NCBI RefSeq assembly: GCF_018402695.1
Contig: NZ_JAGYIM010000007.1
Location: 1 to 64,000, forward strand
Source of the DNA: Arsukibacterium sp.
GTDB taxonomy: Bacteria > Pseudomonadota > Gammaproteobacteria > Enterobacterales > Alteromonadaceae
Direction of reading: 5' to 3'
Length of the DNA stretch: 64,000 nucleotides
Part shown: piece by piece, positions 35,739-47,500 of the stretch
How the letters are laid out: every line of letters starts with the position of its first letter
Numbering within the stretch: position 1 is the first letter of the stretch
The notes under the pieces: model-generated
The model's input: the letters and a program-made list of their open reading frames with translations, nothing else
What the model was told of the DNA's origin: nothing
Database searches by the model: none
Program-made: the position numbers and the translations under genes

Positions 35739-38700
35739 CTAAAAACCACCTTCGCCCAACGCCGGCTGCTCTGCACCAGCTTGCTTTGCAAAACCGGTAT
35801 CAGTGGTCTCACTTCGTCCTGGCTGTAAAGTTATTATTAACAGAATAATAAAGCCCAGCACGGGAATAATGAGTAACAAGGCCCACCAGCGGCTGATCTG
35901 TAAATCTACCAGTCGCCGGCAGATTGCCGCCGCTATCGGCAGGATCATCGCAATTAAATACATCAAAGCAATGGTACCGTTTGGCAGCAAGCCACTGCTG
36001 GCAACGATGGTGTCAACGATCAGGAGTAGCAGTAATAGCATGACATGCACCAGGAAAAACTGCCAGAATTCGCGGCGGCTATCGGGCTGATTAAACACGG
36101 CATAACTGCGAAGCGCCCTGCCAAAACTGGCCATAGCCTGTGGGACGGTTTTCTTGGTATCTTCCAGAATGACATACAAGGCCGGGATTAATACCAGGGT
36201 AATAACCGTCGCAAATAAAATACCAAACGCCAGTGATACTGCCATTGGCACCACTATTTTTGCCTGTAAGCTGCGCTCCAGTACAATCGGTGCCAGGCCG
36301 ACAAAAGTTGTGAGTGAGGTGAGCAAAATAGCCCGGAAGCGCTGGGTACCGGCTTCAACCACCGCCTGACGGACAGCGATACCCTGCGCCCGGGCCCGGT
36401 TAACAAAGTCGACCATAATCAGGCTATCGTTAACGACCACCCCGGCCAGGGCTACCAGACCGAAAATTGACATAATGCTCATGCTCAGCCCCAGCAGCAT
36501 ATGGCCTACTACTGCACCAATTAAGCCAAACGGGATTACACTCATAATAATTAACGGCTGGCTGTAGGATTTCAGCGGAATAGCCATCAGCGCATAAATG
36601 GCAAACAGTGCCAGTACCGCCGCTTTCATTAAGTCAACCCGGGCATCAATTTCGTCCTGACTGGCACCATCAAGGGAACCGGTTACCCCCAGGTATTTTT
36701 GCTCCAGCTCTTTAATAACGTTGCTTTGTATTTCCCGGACCACCACACTGGGTTCAATCAGGGTTTTGTCTGCTGCAGCAGTAATGGTCACTGCCCGCTC
36801 ACCATTTACCCGGTTAATGGCGCTGAAGCTGGGTTGCATGGTATAGCTGGCTACCCGGGAAAACGGCACTTCGCCGCCATTGGCGGTACGAATACGCATA
36901 TTCTCTAAATCGCCAATGGAGCGGCGCTCCTCCCGCGGATAGCGCACCATCACTTTAATTTCTTCGCCGTTGCGCTGCAGCCGCTGTGCCTCAGCACCAT
37001 AAAAACCATAACGCACCTGGCGGGCTAAATCAGCTAGGCTAATGCCCAGTAAATCGGCTTCTGGTTTTAACGCCAGCACAATTTCATCATTGCCACCGAG
37101 CAGGTTGTCTTCAATATCAAATACCCCGGCGTAATCTGCCAATCTGGCTTTCAGCTCTTCGGTTGCCAGTTGCAGATTTTGCAAATTGGTACCACGCAAT
37201 TGCAGCGCAATATCGGCACCGCCACCGCCGGAGGTTGAGCTGTTAATTTTAAACGACTTTAAACCTGGAATTTCCGGCACCTGTTCGCGCCAGCGCCGGG
37301 CGATTTCAAAGCCGTCAATCTCGCGATTTTCGCTTTTTTCCAACTCAACCACTAACTGGCCGGCGGTGTCGCTGTTTAAAAATACCAGACGGTGTTTAAT
37401 CACATCTTCATTAAACTCCCGACCCAGCTCAGTGTTGGTCCGCAGCAAGGCAGTTTCTATTTCCTGCATTGCCAGCACGGTCGCTTCGTTCGAGGCGCCC
37501 TCTTCCATTTGCACGTTAGCCTGAATAAAGTCACTGGGAATATCCGGGAAAAATACCCAGCGCACAAAACCGCCCTGCATCACGCCAATCATTAAAATCA
37601 GCATGGCGAAAAAGCCCGCCATCGTCAGATAACGTAAGCGAATACAGTGTTCGATAAAGGGTTTATAAGTATTGTGAATAAAGCGGAACAAGCCGCGGGA
37701 AACAGCCTCACGCACCCGCTTTAACAGGTTACTGCCAAAACGGCCAACCGCATAAATGCCACCTTTGTCTGGATCCCAGGGCTTGGTATCCATATTGGCA
37801 ATATGGGTCGGTAAGATCAGTTTCGATTCAATAATGGAGAACACCAGACACAGCACGACCACCCAGGCAATCGATTCCCAGATAGCCGACATGCCACCGC
37901 CCACCATTAACATCGGCACGAACGCCGCAATGGTTGTTAATACCCCGAACGTCGCCGGCATCGCGACTTTCTTGGCACCGGCAATAACTGCTGCCGTCGA
38001 TTTACCGCGTTTCTCTATTTCGGTGTAGGCACTTTCACCGATAATAATCGCATCATCGACCACTATTCCCAGCACCAGAATAAAGCCGAATAAACTGATC
38101 ATATTAATTGACACGTCAAACATTGGCAGTGGTAGCATTGCCAGTGCGCCCAGAAAGCAGACCGGAATACCCACCATTACCCAGAATGCCACCCGGAACT
38201 CGAGAAACAATGTCAGAGCCAGCAGCACCAGTAACACACCATAAAACAAGTTATTGGACATCAAATCGAGCCGGCCTTGCAGGTAGTAGCTGGAATCCCC
38301 CCAGTAATCTAACTGGACACTGGGCGGCAGGCTGGCTTTTTTATCTTTTACATATTGCTTAACGGTATCGGCAATTTGCAGCGTATCGTCTTCGCCAACC
38401 GCGTCAATCCGGATGGACACACTGTTTTTACCGTCAAAGGTTGCAAGGCGGCTGCGTTCAATAAAGCCATCATTTACGTTAGCAATTTCACCCAGGGTCA
38501 GCCGGCTGCCATCAGCAAACTTTAACAATACAATATTGTCAAAATCAGCCTGGTTATAGGCCTGACCTTTGGTCCGCAGCAAAATATTACCGCTTTCAGA
38601 GCGAATGGCTCCGCCTGGCAAATCGACTGAGCTGGCCCTGATAGCCGCTACCACCTGATCCAGGGTTAAACCATATTCTTTTAATGTCAGCTCGGATACT

Positions 38701-39260
38701 TCAATGGCGACTTCATAATCCCGGGCCGCTATCACGTCAACCTTACTGACCCCGGGCCGTTTTTTAATCTCATCACGAATATCTTTGGCCAGTTCCTTTA
38801 AGGTGCGCTCGGGAGCATCGCCATATAACGATAACCACATTACATTGCTTTGAAACCTGACCCGGTACACCACCGGCCGCTCCGTTTGCTCGGGCAACGA
38901 TGAAATAGACCCCACCTGAGTTTTTATTTCATCCATGACCTCCTGTACGTCATAGTTTGACGCGACTTCGACCCGCACAGTCGCCAGCCCCTCAACGGCA
39001 GTGGAGCGAATACGCTTAATGCCATTAACCCCACGCAGGCTTTGTTCAATTTTATCAATTACCCCGGTTTCCACTTCCTGTGGCGCGGCACCAAGATATG
39101 GCACCCGGATATTCACCACTTCCAGTTCTATTTCCGGAAAAGCCTGCTTTTTGATGGTCAACACCGACGCAATGCCCGCCACCAGAATAATAGCCATCAG
39201 CAAATTTGCCGCAACGCTATTGCGGGTAAACCAGGCAATAATACCTGTGTTGGTATCCAT
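35739..39260 (-). CDS. RND efflux permease with a DUF805-like C-terminal extension
   Basis: A 1173-residue inner-membrane RND pump. The core (about 1-1045) is a normal AcrB/HAE1-type permease: [19 protein letters not shown], the two periplasmic halves, [13 protein letters not shown] and [20 protein letters not shown] with the proton-relay residues. From about residue 1052 an extra domain of about 100 residues appears ([10 protein letters not shown], several helices, [20 protein letters not shown]) that matches the DUF805 layout, which normally ends in RRLHD..RSGWW. It follows its membrane-fusion partner by one base. No TolC-type gene is present. Confidence 0.93.
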   Translation of the reverse strand: MDTNTGIIAWFTRNSVAANLLMAIILVAGIASVLTIKKQAFPEIELEVVNIRVPYLGAAPQEVETGVIDKIEQSLRGVNGIKRIRSTAVEGLATVRVEVASNYDVQEVMDEIKTQVGSISSLPEQTERPVVYRVRFQSNVMWLSLYGDAPERTLKELAKDIRDEIKKRPGVSKVDVIAARDYEVAIEVSELTLKEYGLTLDQVVAAIRASSVDLPGGAIRSESGNILLRTKGQAYNQADFDNIVLLKFADGSRLTLGEIANVNDGFIERSRLATFDGKNSVSIRIDAVGEDDTLQIADTVKQYVKDKKASLPPSVQLDYWGDSSYYLQGRLDLMSNNLFYGVLLVLLALTLFLEFRVAFWVMVGIPVCFLGALAMLPLPMFDVSINMISLFGFILVLGIVVDDAIIIGESAYTEIEKRGKSTAAVIAGAKKVAMPATFGVLTTIAAFVPMLMVGGGMSAIWESIAWVVVLCLVFSIIESKLILPTHIANMDTKPWDPDKGGIYAVGRFGSNLLKRVREAVSRGLFRFIHNTYKPFIEHCIRLRYLTMAGFFAMLILMIGVMQGGFVRWVFFPDIPSDFIQANVQMEEGASNEATVLAMQEIETALLRTNTELGREFNEDVIKHRLVFLNSDTAGQLVVELEKSENREIDGFEIARRWREQVPEIPGLKSFKINSSTSGGGGADIALQLRGTNLQNLQLATEELKARLADYAGVFDIEDNLLGGNDEIVLALKPEADLLGISLADLARQVRYGFYGAEAQRLQRNGEEIKVMVRYPREERRSIGDLENMRIRTANGGEVPFSRVASYTMQPSFSAINRVNGERAVTITAAADKTLIEPSVVVREIQSNVIKELEQKYLGVTGSLDGASQDEIDARVDLMKAAVLALFAIYALMAIPLKSYSQPLIIMSVIPFGLIGAVVGHMLLGLSMSIMSIFGLVALAGVVVNDSLIMVDFVNRARAQGIAVRQAVVEAGTQRFRAILLTSLTTFVGLAPIVLERSLQAKIVVPMAVSLAFGILFATVITLVLIPALYVILEDTKKTVPQAMASFGRALRSYAVFNQPDSRREFWQFFLVHVMLLLLLLIVDTIVASSGLLPNGTIALMYLIAMILPIAAAICRRLVDLQISRWWALLLIIPVLGFIILLIITLQPGRSETTDTGFAKQAGAEQPALGEGGF

Positions 39261-39261
39261 A

Positions 39262-40506
39262 TTATTGCCCCTTCACGCTGTCTGGCTTGGCTGCTTCAGC
39301 TGTTTTAGCAGCTGCATCTGCCAGCTGGGTTGGCGCTGCGCTATCATCTTCAGCATTGTCTGCCCCCGCTACCCGCACTACCGTGCCCGCCAGTGGATTA
39401 GAAATAGCAGATAAAGCCAGTTGATCCGTCGGCTCCAGACCGGCCTTTATATAGGCAAACTCATTGGTCGCCCGATCAACAGTGACCTGGCGAAATTGCA
39501 GGGTATTGTCATTATCAACAACCAGAATTTGATTACCCGGTAATAACAAATGCCGGGCCACTTTTACCACCTGCTCGGCCTGGCTACCGCGAATAGTCGC
39601 GCCAACAAAACGGCCAAAGTTGAGTACTGGCTTGCTCTGACTGTTACGCTGGTAAGGGTCGGTGACTTCCGCCACCACATAAATTACCCGGCTCCGCTCA
39701 TCCAGCATGCCTTCGGTTCTGACCAGCTTTGCCGGCCATTCCAGTTGCTGGCCAGCCACGTTACTGCTTAGCGTCACTTTATTACTGTCTGCATCAACCG
39801 CGCCGGGCATCGCCAAGAATGCCATATCGGTATCGGTCAGAGGTAAACGAATTTCAGCCACTTCGGTGCCAACAATAGAACCGAGTACCGTGCCCCGGCT
39901 GATAAACTGACCAAGATTGGCCTGCCGGTTGCGTACCATGCCATCATAAGGCGCCCGAATTTCAGTGCGGGCCAGGTCGCGCCGGGCGCGCTCCAGTTCC
40001 GCCTCTGCGGACTGAACACTGGCCAGTGCACTGGCTAACTGAGGTTGGCGCAAGCCCAGCGCAGGGGCGGTACCATCGGTGAACGAGCGCCATTCTTCCT
40101 CGGCTACTCTTACCCGGGCTTTTTCTTCTGCCAGCATCGCTTGCGCATTCGCCAGGGCGGCCTGCGCGGCTTTAACGTTGGTTAGATAATCGCTTTGCTC
40201 CACCGTTACCAGCAAATCGTCCTTATTAAAAAAGCCGCCGGCAACAAATTGCTCAGCCACAGCGACAACCCGGCCATTAACTTCAGAAATTAGACTGGTT
40301 TCCAGCTTGGGCGTTACCATGCCCTGCGACTTAATTTGGTAGACAATATTATCTGGCTGGATGGGGGCGGCATTGACCAGAATGGCCGGCCTGCTTTCAT
40401 CGTTTTTTTCCGGCGGCTGACGTAATTTCGCCAAGCCCACTGCAGCTGCAACGGCTATTACGACAACAATTACCGGAAGTATTACTTTTACAAAGAAAGA
40501 CGACAT
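39262..40506 (-). CDS. RND periplasmic adaptor (membrane-fusion protein)
   Basis: A 414-residue adaptor with an N-terminal membrane anchor (VILPVIVVVIAVAAAVGLA), a biotinyl-lipoyl hybrid domain (VNGRVVAVAEQFVAGGFFNK, and IRAPYDGMVRNRQANLGQFI), a central coiled hairpin (KAAQAALANAQAMLAEEKAR) and a beta-barrel. It links the RND pump to an outer-membrane channel. It sits one base upstream of the permease gene, so the pump is a two-gene operon. The substrate is not readable from the sequence. Confidence 0.92.
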   Translation of the reverse strand: MSSFFVKVILPVIVVVIAVAAAVGLAKLRQPPEKNDESRPAILVNAAPIQPDNIVYQIKSQGMVTPKLETSLISEVNGRVVAVAEQFVAGGFFNKDDLLVTVEQSDYLTNVKAAQAALANAQAMLAEEKARVRVAEEEWRSFTDGTAPALGLRQPQLASALASVQSAEAELERARRDLARTEIRAPYDGMVRNRQANLGQFISRGTVLGSIVGTEVAEIRLPLTDTDMAFLAMPGAVDADSNKVTLSSNVAGQQLEWPAKLVRTEGMLDERSRVIYVVAEVTDPYQRNSQSKPVLNFGRFVGATIRGSQAEQVVKVARHLLLPGNQILVVDNDNTLQFRQVTVDRATNEFAYIKAGLEPTDQLALSAISNPLAGTVVRVAGADNAEDDSAAPTQLADAAAKTAEAAKPDSVKGQ

Positions 40507-40990
40507 GACTTACCTACCTGTCAATTTTAACTTGTTGCATCATAATCGTTACTGCAGCAATTGTATTGCCGCGACTGTTAATCTTTGTATCCTGAAATAG
40601 CAAATTAACACTGGCACAATTTCTGAACTGAACTGAGGTAAAGTCATCAGGTTAAGCTTCAGGCCAGCAATAACAGGGCTTAACCTCAGGCGATGGGTAG
40701 CCGGCCATTTTAAATCAGGCTGCTTGTAACAACTGCATTATTCAGCCAGCATAATATTTTGTTACAAACGCAGGACAGCCAGATAATTAAAACGGCTGTT
40801 TGATTACCAGTTATAACCCTACAACTTAAAGTTATTTGCCGATTAAACCCTACTGATTTATGGTAGCAGTAGTGATCAGATTGGTCATTTTTCAGTCATA
40901 AATTGCGGCTAGTATTATTGGTTGTACTCACTATCGCACCAGCACCATGCTAAAAATGGCTAACAACCTAGCCAGATTGAGGGAATAAAC
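40507..40990. other. 484-base intergenic region
   Basis: No credible gene. It separates the RND operon from the CBM48 gene, which diverge. An inverted pair CTACTG/CAGTAG lies near 40850-40870, beside the repeated stems taaccctac and aaaccctac at about 40815-40852. I see no clear -35/-10 pair, RNA gene or known riboswitch. Confidence 0.5.
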
Positions 40991-41299
40991 ATGAGCATTA
41001 CCAAACAATACTTAAAGACAAAGCCAGTTTGCAAAGTCACCTTTAAACTTAGCGCAGAACAATTGGCAGACGCCGAGTCGGTGGCCCTGTTAGGCGAATT
41101 TAACAATTGGGATCCCAGCGCCTTACCGATGAAAAAAAGTAAGAAAGGTGATTTCAGTGCCAGCCTAACGCTGGACAATGATCGGGAATATCAGTTCCGC
41201 TATCTGGTAAATGGCGGAACCTGGTTAAATGACGACGCAGCAGATGCCTATCTGCCATCGCCGCTATCGTATGACCATAATTCCGTTATCCGTTTATAA
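40991..41299 (+). CDS. stand-alone CBM48 (isoamylase early-set) protein
   Basis: A 102-residue protein consisting only of a CBM48/AMPK-type glycogen-binding beta-sandwich. The signature VALLGEFNNWDPSALPMKKS, the KKGDFSASLTLD strand, YQFRYLVNG and the end LPSPLSYDHNSV fit the family, including the Trp and Lys that contact glucans. No enzymatic domain, signal peptide or glycogen genes accompany it. The role may be anchoring to glycogen or starch. gagggaataaac precedes the ATG. Confidence 0.9.
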   Translation: MSITKQYLKTKPVCKVTFKLSAEQLADAESVALLGEFNNWDPSALPMKKSKKGDFSASLTLDNDREYQFRYLVNGGTWLNDDAADAYLPSPLSYDHNSVIRL

Positions 41300-41314
41300 C
41301 GGTTAACCCATTGC

Positions 41315-41351
41315 CAAAAAACAGGCAGTTGTCCTTAGCATTGCTGCCTGT
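41315..41351 (-). terminator. terminator of the KAS III gene
   Basis: On the minus strand ACAGGCAG and CTGCCTGT (8-bp stem) followed by six T. It lies 19 bases past the stop at 41370 and also close to the CBM48 stop. Confidence 0.8.
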
Positions 41352-41369
41352 TCGTTCGACATCGCCGGT

Positions 41370-42488
41370 TTAGCAGCGCTCCAGCATCAGGCAGCCAACC
41401 GAGTATCCGGCGCCAAACGAGCACAGCACCGCTTTGTCGCCGCTGCTCAGCCCGGTTTTATGTTTGTGAAAAGCAATAATAGAACCGGCAGAGGCGGTAT
41501 TGGCATAGCTGTCAAGCACCAGTGGCGCCTCTTCTGGTAACGGATCGCGCCCCAGGATTTTCTTTGCCGCAAAAATATTCATATTAATATTAGCCTGATG
41601 CAACCAGAGTCGTTTTAACTGATCCGGGCCAATATTCAAGGCTGCCATCTCCTCCTGAATAACGTCTGCGACAATGGGCAACAGCTCCTTGAAAACCTTG
41701 CGACCCTGTTGTTTAAAAAATGGTACTTTAGGATCGGTTTCGGCAAAACAGTGCTCGGTATAGCCAATATCGCAGCGAATGTTGTTAGAAAAACTGGTTT
41801 TCAGTCGCATGCCCAGAATATTAAAGGCGTTGTCGGCAGTACAACTGCTTTGGGCTTCAATAATGGTTGCGGTACAGACATCACCAAAAATAAAATGACT
41901 GTCGCGGTTTTTATAATCGACCTGCGGTGAAGCAAACTCCGGGTTAACCACCAGCACCACCTTAGCGGTGCCACCGCGGATAGCATTGGCGGCATTACTG
42001 ATAGCAAAAGTTGCGGAAGAACAGGCCACATTCATATCAAAAGCATAACCGTCGACCCCGAGAATTTGTTGTAACTCAATTGACAGCGCCGGATAGGGCC
42101 GCTGCATATTTGAGGCGGCACAAATAATTAAATCAATATCAGCTGCCGTTTTATTAGCTTGCGCCATTGCTTCACGGGCAGCAGCAACGGCCATTTCAAC
42201 CATTTCCGGCGGCGTGTTTTCATCACGCTTTACAAAAACCGGATGCATAATCGCCGGGTCAAGAATGCCCTCTTTGTACAATACATGCCGCGCTTTAATA
42301 CCGGAGGCCTTTTCGATAAATTCGCTGCTGGAATACTCCAGAGCCTGACACTGGCCGCTGCTGATTTCGCTCGCATATTGCTGGTTGAATAAATCGACAT
42401 ACTGGTTGTAGCTGGCAACCAGCTCTGCATTGCTGATGATAGCGCTGGGGGTAAACAACCCTGAGCCACTTATTACAATATTTTGCAT
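41370..42488 (-). CDS. beta-ketoacyl-ACP synthase III (FabH-like)
   Basis: A 372-residue thiolase-fold condensing enzyme. The nucleophile is in VACSSATFAISNA, the His is in WLHQANINMN, and the Asn in YANTASAGSI, making the Cys-His-Asn triad. The length (372, longer than FabH of about 320) and the entry ISGSGLFTPSAIISN resemble a longer KAS III subgroup known from Pseudomonas (PA3286-like), which condenses medium-chain acyl-CoA such as octanoyl-CoA with malonyl-ACP. It is a single gene without fab neighbours. Confidence 0.87.
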   Translation of the reverse strand: MQNIVISGSGLFTPSAIISNAELVASYNQYVDLFNQQYASEISSGQCQALEYSSSEFIEKASGIKARHVLYKEGILDPAIMHPVFVKRDENTPPEMVEMAVAAAREAMAQANKTAADIDLIICAASNMQRPYPALSIELQQILGVDGYAFDMNVACSSATFAISNAANAIRGGTAKVVLVVNPEFASPQVDYKNRDSHFIFGDVCTATIIEAQSSCTADNAFNILGMRLKTSFSNNIRCDIGYTEHCFAETDPKVPFFKQQGRKVFKELLPIVADVIQEEMAALNIGPDQLKRLWLHQANINMNIFAAKKILGRDPLPEEAPLVLDSYANTASAGSIIAFHKHKTGLSSGDKAVLCSFGAGYSVGCLMLERC

Positions 42489-42825
42489 TAAATTACACCT
42501 TGTCCGGTTGCAACGATCTTATTATCGGGTTGTCATACCACGGTGGTCGTTTGCTATAGTTTTACCTGAGTTACGTCTTTACGTTAAGCTGTTACGTTGT
42601 GACCGCCTGTAGTATCTGGCGTCTAGTATAACGAAAAATCCAGATCAGGTTTAGCGGATTACCCAAACCCTGGCCAATGGCAGGCTTGTTAAGCCAGGAT
42701 CCGGTAAAGACGGTATACACTGTCGTTACTTGTACGCCATAATAGTATTTCTCACAGATTTTAGCCTTACCCTGTCAGTTACATATCGACAGTTGCTATT
42801 GTTAACAGGATACCAGAATAACCGC
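42489..42825. other. 337-base gap between divergent genes
   Basis: Holds the upstream regions of the KAS III gene (minus) and tamA (plus). An alternative TTG start for tamA at 42730 lies in it but would extend the protein with an unlikely leader. No repeat or RNA gene is evident. Confidence 0.5.
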
Positions 42826-44538
42826 ATGTCGCTATTCAGAACCATAATAAGTATTTTATTTCTGACAAGTTTCAGTATTCAGGCACAAACTGAGCTGCAG
42901 ATCCGTGGTCTGAGCGGTGATCTGGAACAAAATGTTAAAAACCACATTGCTACGTATGATCAAGCGGATATTTCCGGTTCTTTACGTTTTCAGTTGAAAA
43001 TACAACAAGATATTGAAACAGCGTTACAGGCACTGGGCTATTACCAGAGTGAAATTGAATTTACCCTGACAGAAACATCTGACAAAACGATACTACAGGT
43101 GGATGTCATCGCTGGCGAGCCGACCCGAATTAGCACTGCGGATATTCAGCTTAGCGGCGATGCGACTGAAGACCGGCAGTTCGGCTGGTTGTTAAGGCGC
43201 CAGGCACCTGAAGTTGGTGATGTGCTGCATCACGGCAACTATGAAAATTTAAAAAGCGAATTACGCAGCGTAGCGCTTCGTAAGGGTTATTTTGATGCTG
43301 AGTTCAGTCGCAGTACTTTAGAGGTTATTCCCGAGTTGAACCAGGCCAACATTCATCTGCATTTTGACAGTGGCAACCGCTACAAATTTGGCAAGGTCCA
43401 GTTCAGTGGCCAGCAAATTCGCGATGAATGGATGCAATCTCTTATTCCTTTTAAACCAGGTGATCCTTATCTGGCTAGTGAGCTGGGTGAATTTAATCAG
43501 ACCCTGGCCAATACCAACTGGTTTTCCTCAATCTCAATTGAAGGTGATACTGAGCAAATTGACGATTATACCCTGCCGATTATTGTCAAACTAGAACCCA
43601 GGCTGCGCAATAGTGTGGAAACCGGTATTGGCTATTCTGATGTGGTTGGTCCGCGTTTGAAAGTAAACTGGTTAAAACCCTGGTTAAATGATCGTGGCCA
43701 TAGCCTGCAAAACAAATTTGAAATATCCGACGTTGAACAAACGATTGAATCAGCGTACCGGATGCCACTGAGCAGCGCCCCCAGCGACTACTACCAATTA
43801 CAAATGGGCTTACGCAACCGGGATAATCTCGATACCCGCAGTAAAGAAATTAACATCGCCCTTGAACGCCATTGGTTGCTGGACAATGAATGGTATCGTA
43901 CCGCGTCAGTACGCTACTTATATGAAGATTTTATTCAGGCTGATCAGGACGCCAATTCCAGCCTGATTATGCCGGGGATCAGCTTTAGCCGCTCCAGACA
44001 AAGTTGGGGGAATATGCCTCGCTCCGCTGATCGCTTATTATTTGGAGTAGAGTTTTCTGAACCCGCCTGGGGCTCTGACACGCCGTTTATCAGACTACGT
44101 GGTCGCGCCGGTTGGATTGGTAGTTATCAGCGCAACCATCGGTTTGTTACCCGATTGGATGCCGGTGCTGTGATGATTGACGATATTACTGAGATCCCAC
44201 CTTCGTTACGTTTTTTCGCTGGCGGCGACAATAATATTCGTGGTTATGGTTATGAGACCATTGCGCCGGTAAATAGTGATGATGAACTGATTGGTGGCCG
44301 CTATATGGCAGCCGCCTCACTGGAATATCAGTACCGGGTTAAAGGTAACTGGTGGGTAGCCGGCTTTTTTGATTACGGCAGCGCCTGGAATGACAGCCCC
44401 AAATTTAAGCGCGGGGTTGGCCTGGGTATTCGCTGGGGATCGCCGGTAGGGCCGGTGCGGCTTGATTTTGGTTATGGCCTGGACAGCGGCGAGCGCAACG
44501 CTTTTCAAATTCACTTTGCGCTGGGGCCTGAATTATGA
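42826..44538 (+). CDS. tamA: TamA, Omp85-family outer-membrane protein
   Basis: A 570-residue outer-membrane assembly protein. The start at 42826 opens with the signal peptide MSLFRTIISILFLTSFSIQA; three POTRA domains follow (QIRGLSGDLEQNV at the start, RYKFGKVQFSGQQI in the third) and then a beta-barrel with the Omp85 motifs RLRGRAGWIG and RFFAGGDNNIRGYGYE, ending in an aromatic-rich strand typical of barrel proteins. With TamB it helps place barrel proteins and move phospholipids. It overlaps tamB by four bases. Confidence 0.93.
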   Translation: MSLFRTIISILFLTSFSIQAQTELQIRGLSGDLEQNVKNHIATYDQADISGSLRFQLKIQQDIETALQALGYYQSEIEFTLTETSDKTILQVDVIAGEPTRISTADIQLSGDATEDRQFGWLLRRQAPEVGDVLHHGNYENLKSELRSVALRKGYFDAEFSRSTLEVIPELNQANIHLHFDSGNRYKFGKVQFSGQQIRDEWMQSLIPFKPGDPYLASELGEFNQTLANTNWFSSISIEGDTEQIDDYTLPIIVKLEPRLRNSVETGIGYSDVVGPRLKVNWLKPWLNDRGHSLQNKFEISDVEQTIESAYRMPLSSAPSDYYQLQMGLRNRDNLDTRSKEINIALERHWLLDNEWYRTASVRYLYEDFIQADQDANSSLIMPGISFSRSRQSWGNMPRSADRLLFGVEFSEPAWGSDTPFIRLRGRAGWIGSYQRNHRFVTRLDAGAVMIDDITEIPPSLRFFAGGDNNIRGYGYETIAPVNSDDELIGGRYMAAASLEYQYRVKGNWWVAGFFDYGSAWNDSPKFKRGVGLGIRWGSPVGPVRLDFGYGLDSGERNAFQIHFALGPEL

Positions 44539-47500
44539 GCCCGGTTATGCGTAAAACACTGAAATGGCTGAACTGGACGTTGCTGCTGCCATTGTTAGTT
44601 GTGGTGTTGCTGCTGGTCATTTTGCTGTACACGCCAACCGGTCTGAAGCTGGGACTATGGCTGGGCGAAAAGTATGTGCCACAGCTTGCTGTCAGCGAAC
44701 ACAAAGGCAGCCTGCTGGGTGGCATGCAACTGGACAATATCCGCTGGCAGGATGACGCTGTCACACTAGAGCTGGCACAGTTAAAACTGGACATCAACAA
44801 CGCCTGCTTGTTCCAGCTTAAACTTTGCCTGACCGACGTTGAACTAAACAACGCTCAGTTAACGCTTGGCGACACGATTGTGCGTTTTAACCGGTTCAGC
44901 ACGGCTATTGAAGCATGGGGCCGACAGGTACAACTTAACGACAGTCAGTTGCAACAGCTGAATATTAAACTTGCCCAAAGCAGCGAGCCTGCAACAGAAC
45001 CTTTTAACTATCAGCCGCCAGAGCTAAACGATATCAGCTTGCCCGTCTCAGTGTTTATAAATGGCTTTAGCCTGACCGATGCCAGCCTGCTGCAACAGGA
45101 CACCGAGACAGTACTGCCAGATGTCACCTTCAGCCTGCAGGCGCGCGATCATAATATTCGGTTGCTCGACTTACAGGCTAGCCATGAACAAGCGAGTCTC
45201 AGTGCCACCGCCGAAATTACCCTGCAAGGCAATTATCCACTCAGTGGCCGCGTGAGCAGCGTATTCCACCAGGCGCCGTTGGCTGAGCAACAAGTGAACC
45301 TCAGCCTGAGTGGCAGCCTGGCTGATTTGGCAGTTAACGCCCGCGCGGTCGGGACTATCAATGCCAATGCCGACGCGGAGCTGGCCCTACTGACGGCGCA
45401 GCTGCCACTGAGCGTTGCAATACAATATGATGCTTTTAGCTGGCCGCCTGAACAGACTGAAGCCTGGCAACTTAGTGGCGGTGAAATCACTGCCAGTGGT
45501 GATTTACAGCAGCTGCAGTTTAGCCTTGATGCCGGCGTGTCCCACCGCACCGTGCCAGCAACTGAGCTGACTGCCGAGGGCCATTACCAGTTAGCAGAAT
45601 CATTGCTGACGCTCAGCCGCTTTAACCTTACTACGCTGCAGGGCACTATCGCTGGCAACGCCAGAGTGGCGTTGGCGCCAACGCTAAGCTGGCAGGCAGA
45701 ACTTAACCTGGACGCAATTAAACCCGCCACATTCTGGCCCTCGCTTGACGGAGAGCTGAGCGGCGAGTTAAGTGGCAAACTGATAAACAGGGGTTCCTTC
45801 AGTAGCGATGGCAGCTGGCAAACTGAATTAAGCCAGTTGGCGATTGACGGCAGCCTAAGGGATGAAATCATTAACGTTAGTGGCGACGTTACGGCCAGCT
45901 TTCGTCAGGCCGCCAATCGCTATCAGTTCAGCAGTGAACAACTGATTCTGCAACATGGTGACAACCAGATCAGCTTAACCGGCTCACTGGCTGAACAGTG
46001 GCAGCTGGATGCAAAAATCGCTATTGCGGACTTAAGCAGCAGCCTGCCCTCAGCCAATGGCGAACTAACTGCCGACATCACCATTCGTGGGCCACAACGC
46101 CAGCCGGAATTATCGGCCAGTATTAACGGTAAAACGTTACGCTATGGCGCTGACAGGCTGGAGCAGCTTACCGGTGAGCTGCAATTACAAGTGAAAGAAC
46201 AACTGCAGGCAAGCTTTGATCTAAGGGCCAGCGATGGCCGGGTACGAGGCTACCAGATAGATGAGCTGACTGTCACTGGCTCGGGCAATGAAAGTCAGCA
46301 TCAGCTTGAGCTGGCATTGCAATCCGCACTATCCGATATCAATCTTGAGCTTAGCGGCCAACTGACTGATCGCAATATCTGGCAGGGCGAGTTGAGCAGT
46401 GCTGAATTAGGTAGTCCATTGGGCGCCTGGCAGCTGCAACAAGCGGTAGCATTAAACTATAACCACGCCAAACAACAACTGCAGATCAGCCAGCATTGCT
46501 GGCTGCAAGACCCGGGGTCGCTATGTTTAACCGACGACGCCACGCTGAGCGCGCAAAGTATGGCGGCAAATATTGAATTGCGACAGTTAAACCTGGCCAG
46601 TCTGAATGAGTTTATGCCACTTGCGGTAAGTTTACGTGGTGAGCTCAGTGCCGACGCCAGCGCAAACTGGCAACCGGGTCAGCCGCCGCAAGTTGAGCTG
46701 AGGGTACAAAGTAATAGTGGTGCGTTAACCGAGCAAACGAACCCGCCTGTTGAATTAAGCTGGCAACAGCTGACGTTGAGCAGTCAGTTAAAAGATGACC
46801 AGCTAAGCGCTACCCTGCAGGCCAGTCTGAATGAACAGGCGCAGTTAAGCGCTGAGCTGGGAATTAATGATGTCAGCAGCAGCGACCGGCCATTAACCGG
46901 CCGCGTTCAGCTTAGTGACTTCACCCTGGAATTTTTACGACCTTTACTAGATGAATACAGTGAGTTGGCAGGCGTGCTAACGGCTGATATTACGGCCGAG
47001 GGCACGGTGGAAAGCCCGCTGCTGGCCGGCGAATTGGCACTGCAACAACTGCGGGTAAAAGGCAAACTGGCGCCAACCGATGTTAACGATGGCACATTGC
47101 AGATAAATTTTAACGGCGAACAGGCTGATCTGCAGGGTGATATTGTCACGCCACAGGGCAAGGTAAAGCTGACAGGTAACGCTGATTGGCAGCAACTGGA
47201 CGACTGGCGGGCGCAACTGGCAATGAAAGGCGATCCGCTGAGCGTTCAGATTGCACAGGGCAAGTTGCAGGTTAAACCTGATCTGGAAATAAGCGCCAGC
47301 CCCAAACTGACCCGGCTGACAGGCAAAATTGATATCCCCAGTGCGCAGCTAAGTATCGACGAGCTGCCTCCAAATGCCATTGGCTTATCAAATGATACCA
47401 TTATTCTGACTGCTGAACGCGAACCGGTAACAGAGCAACAGGCCACAGCTATCCCGCTTGAGGCCGATATCAGGGTAGAACTGGGGGACAAGGTTCAGCT

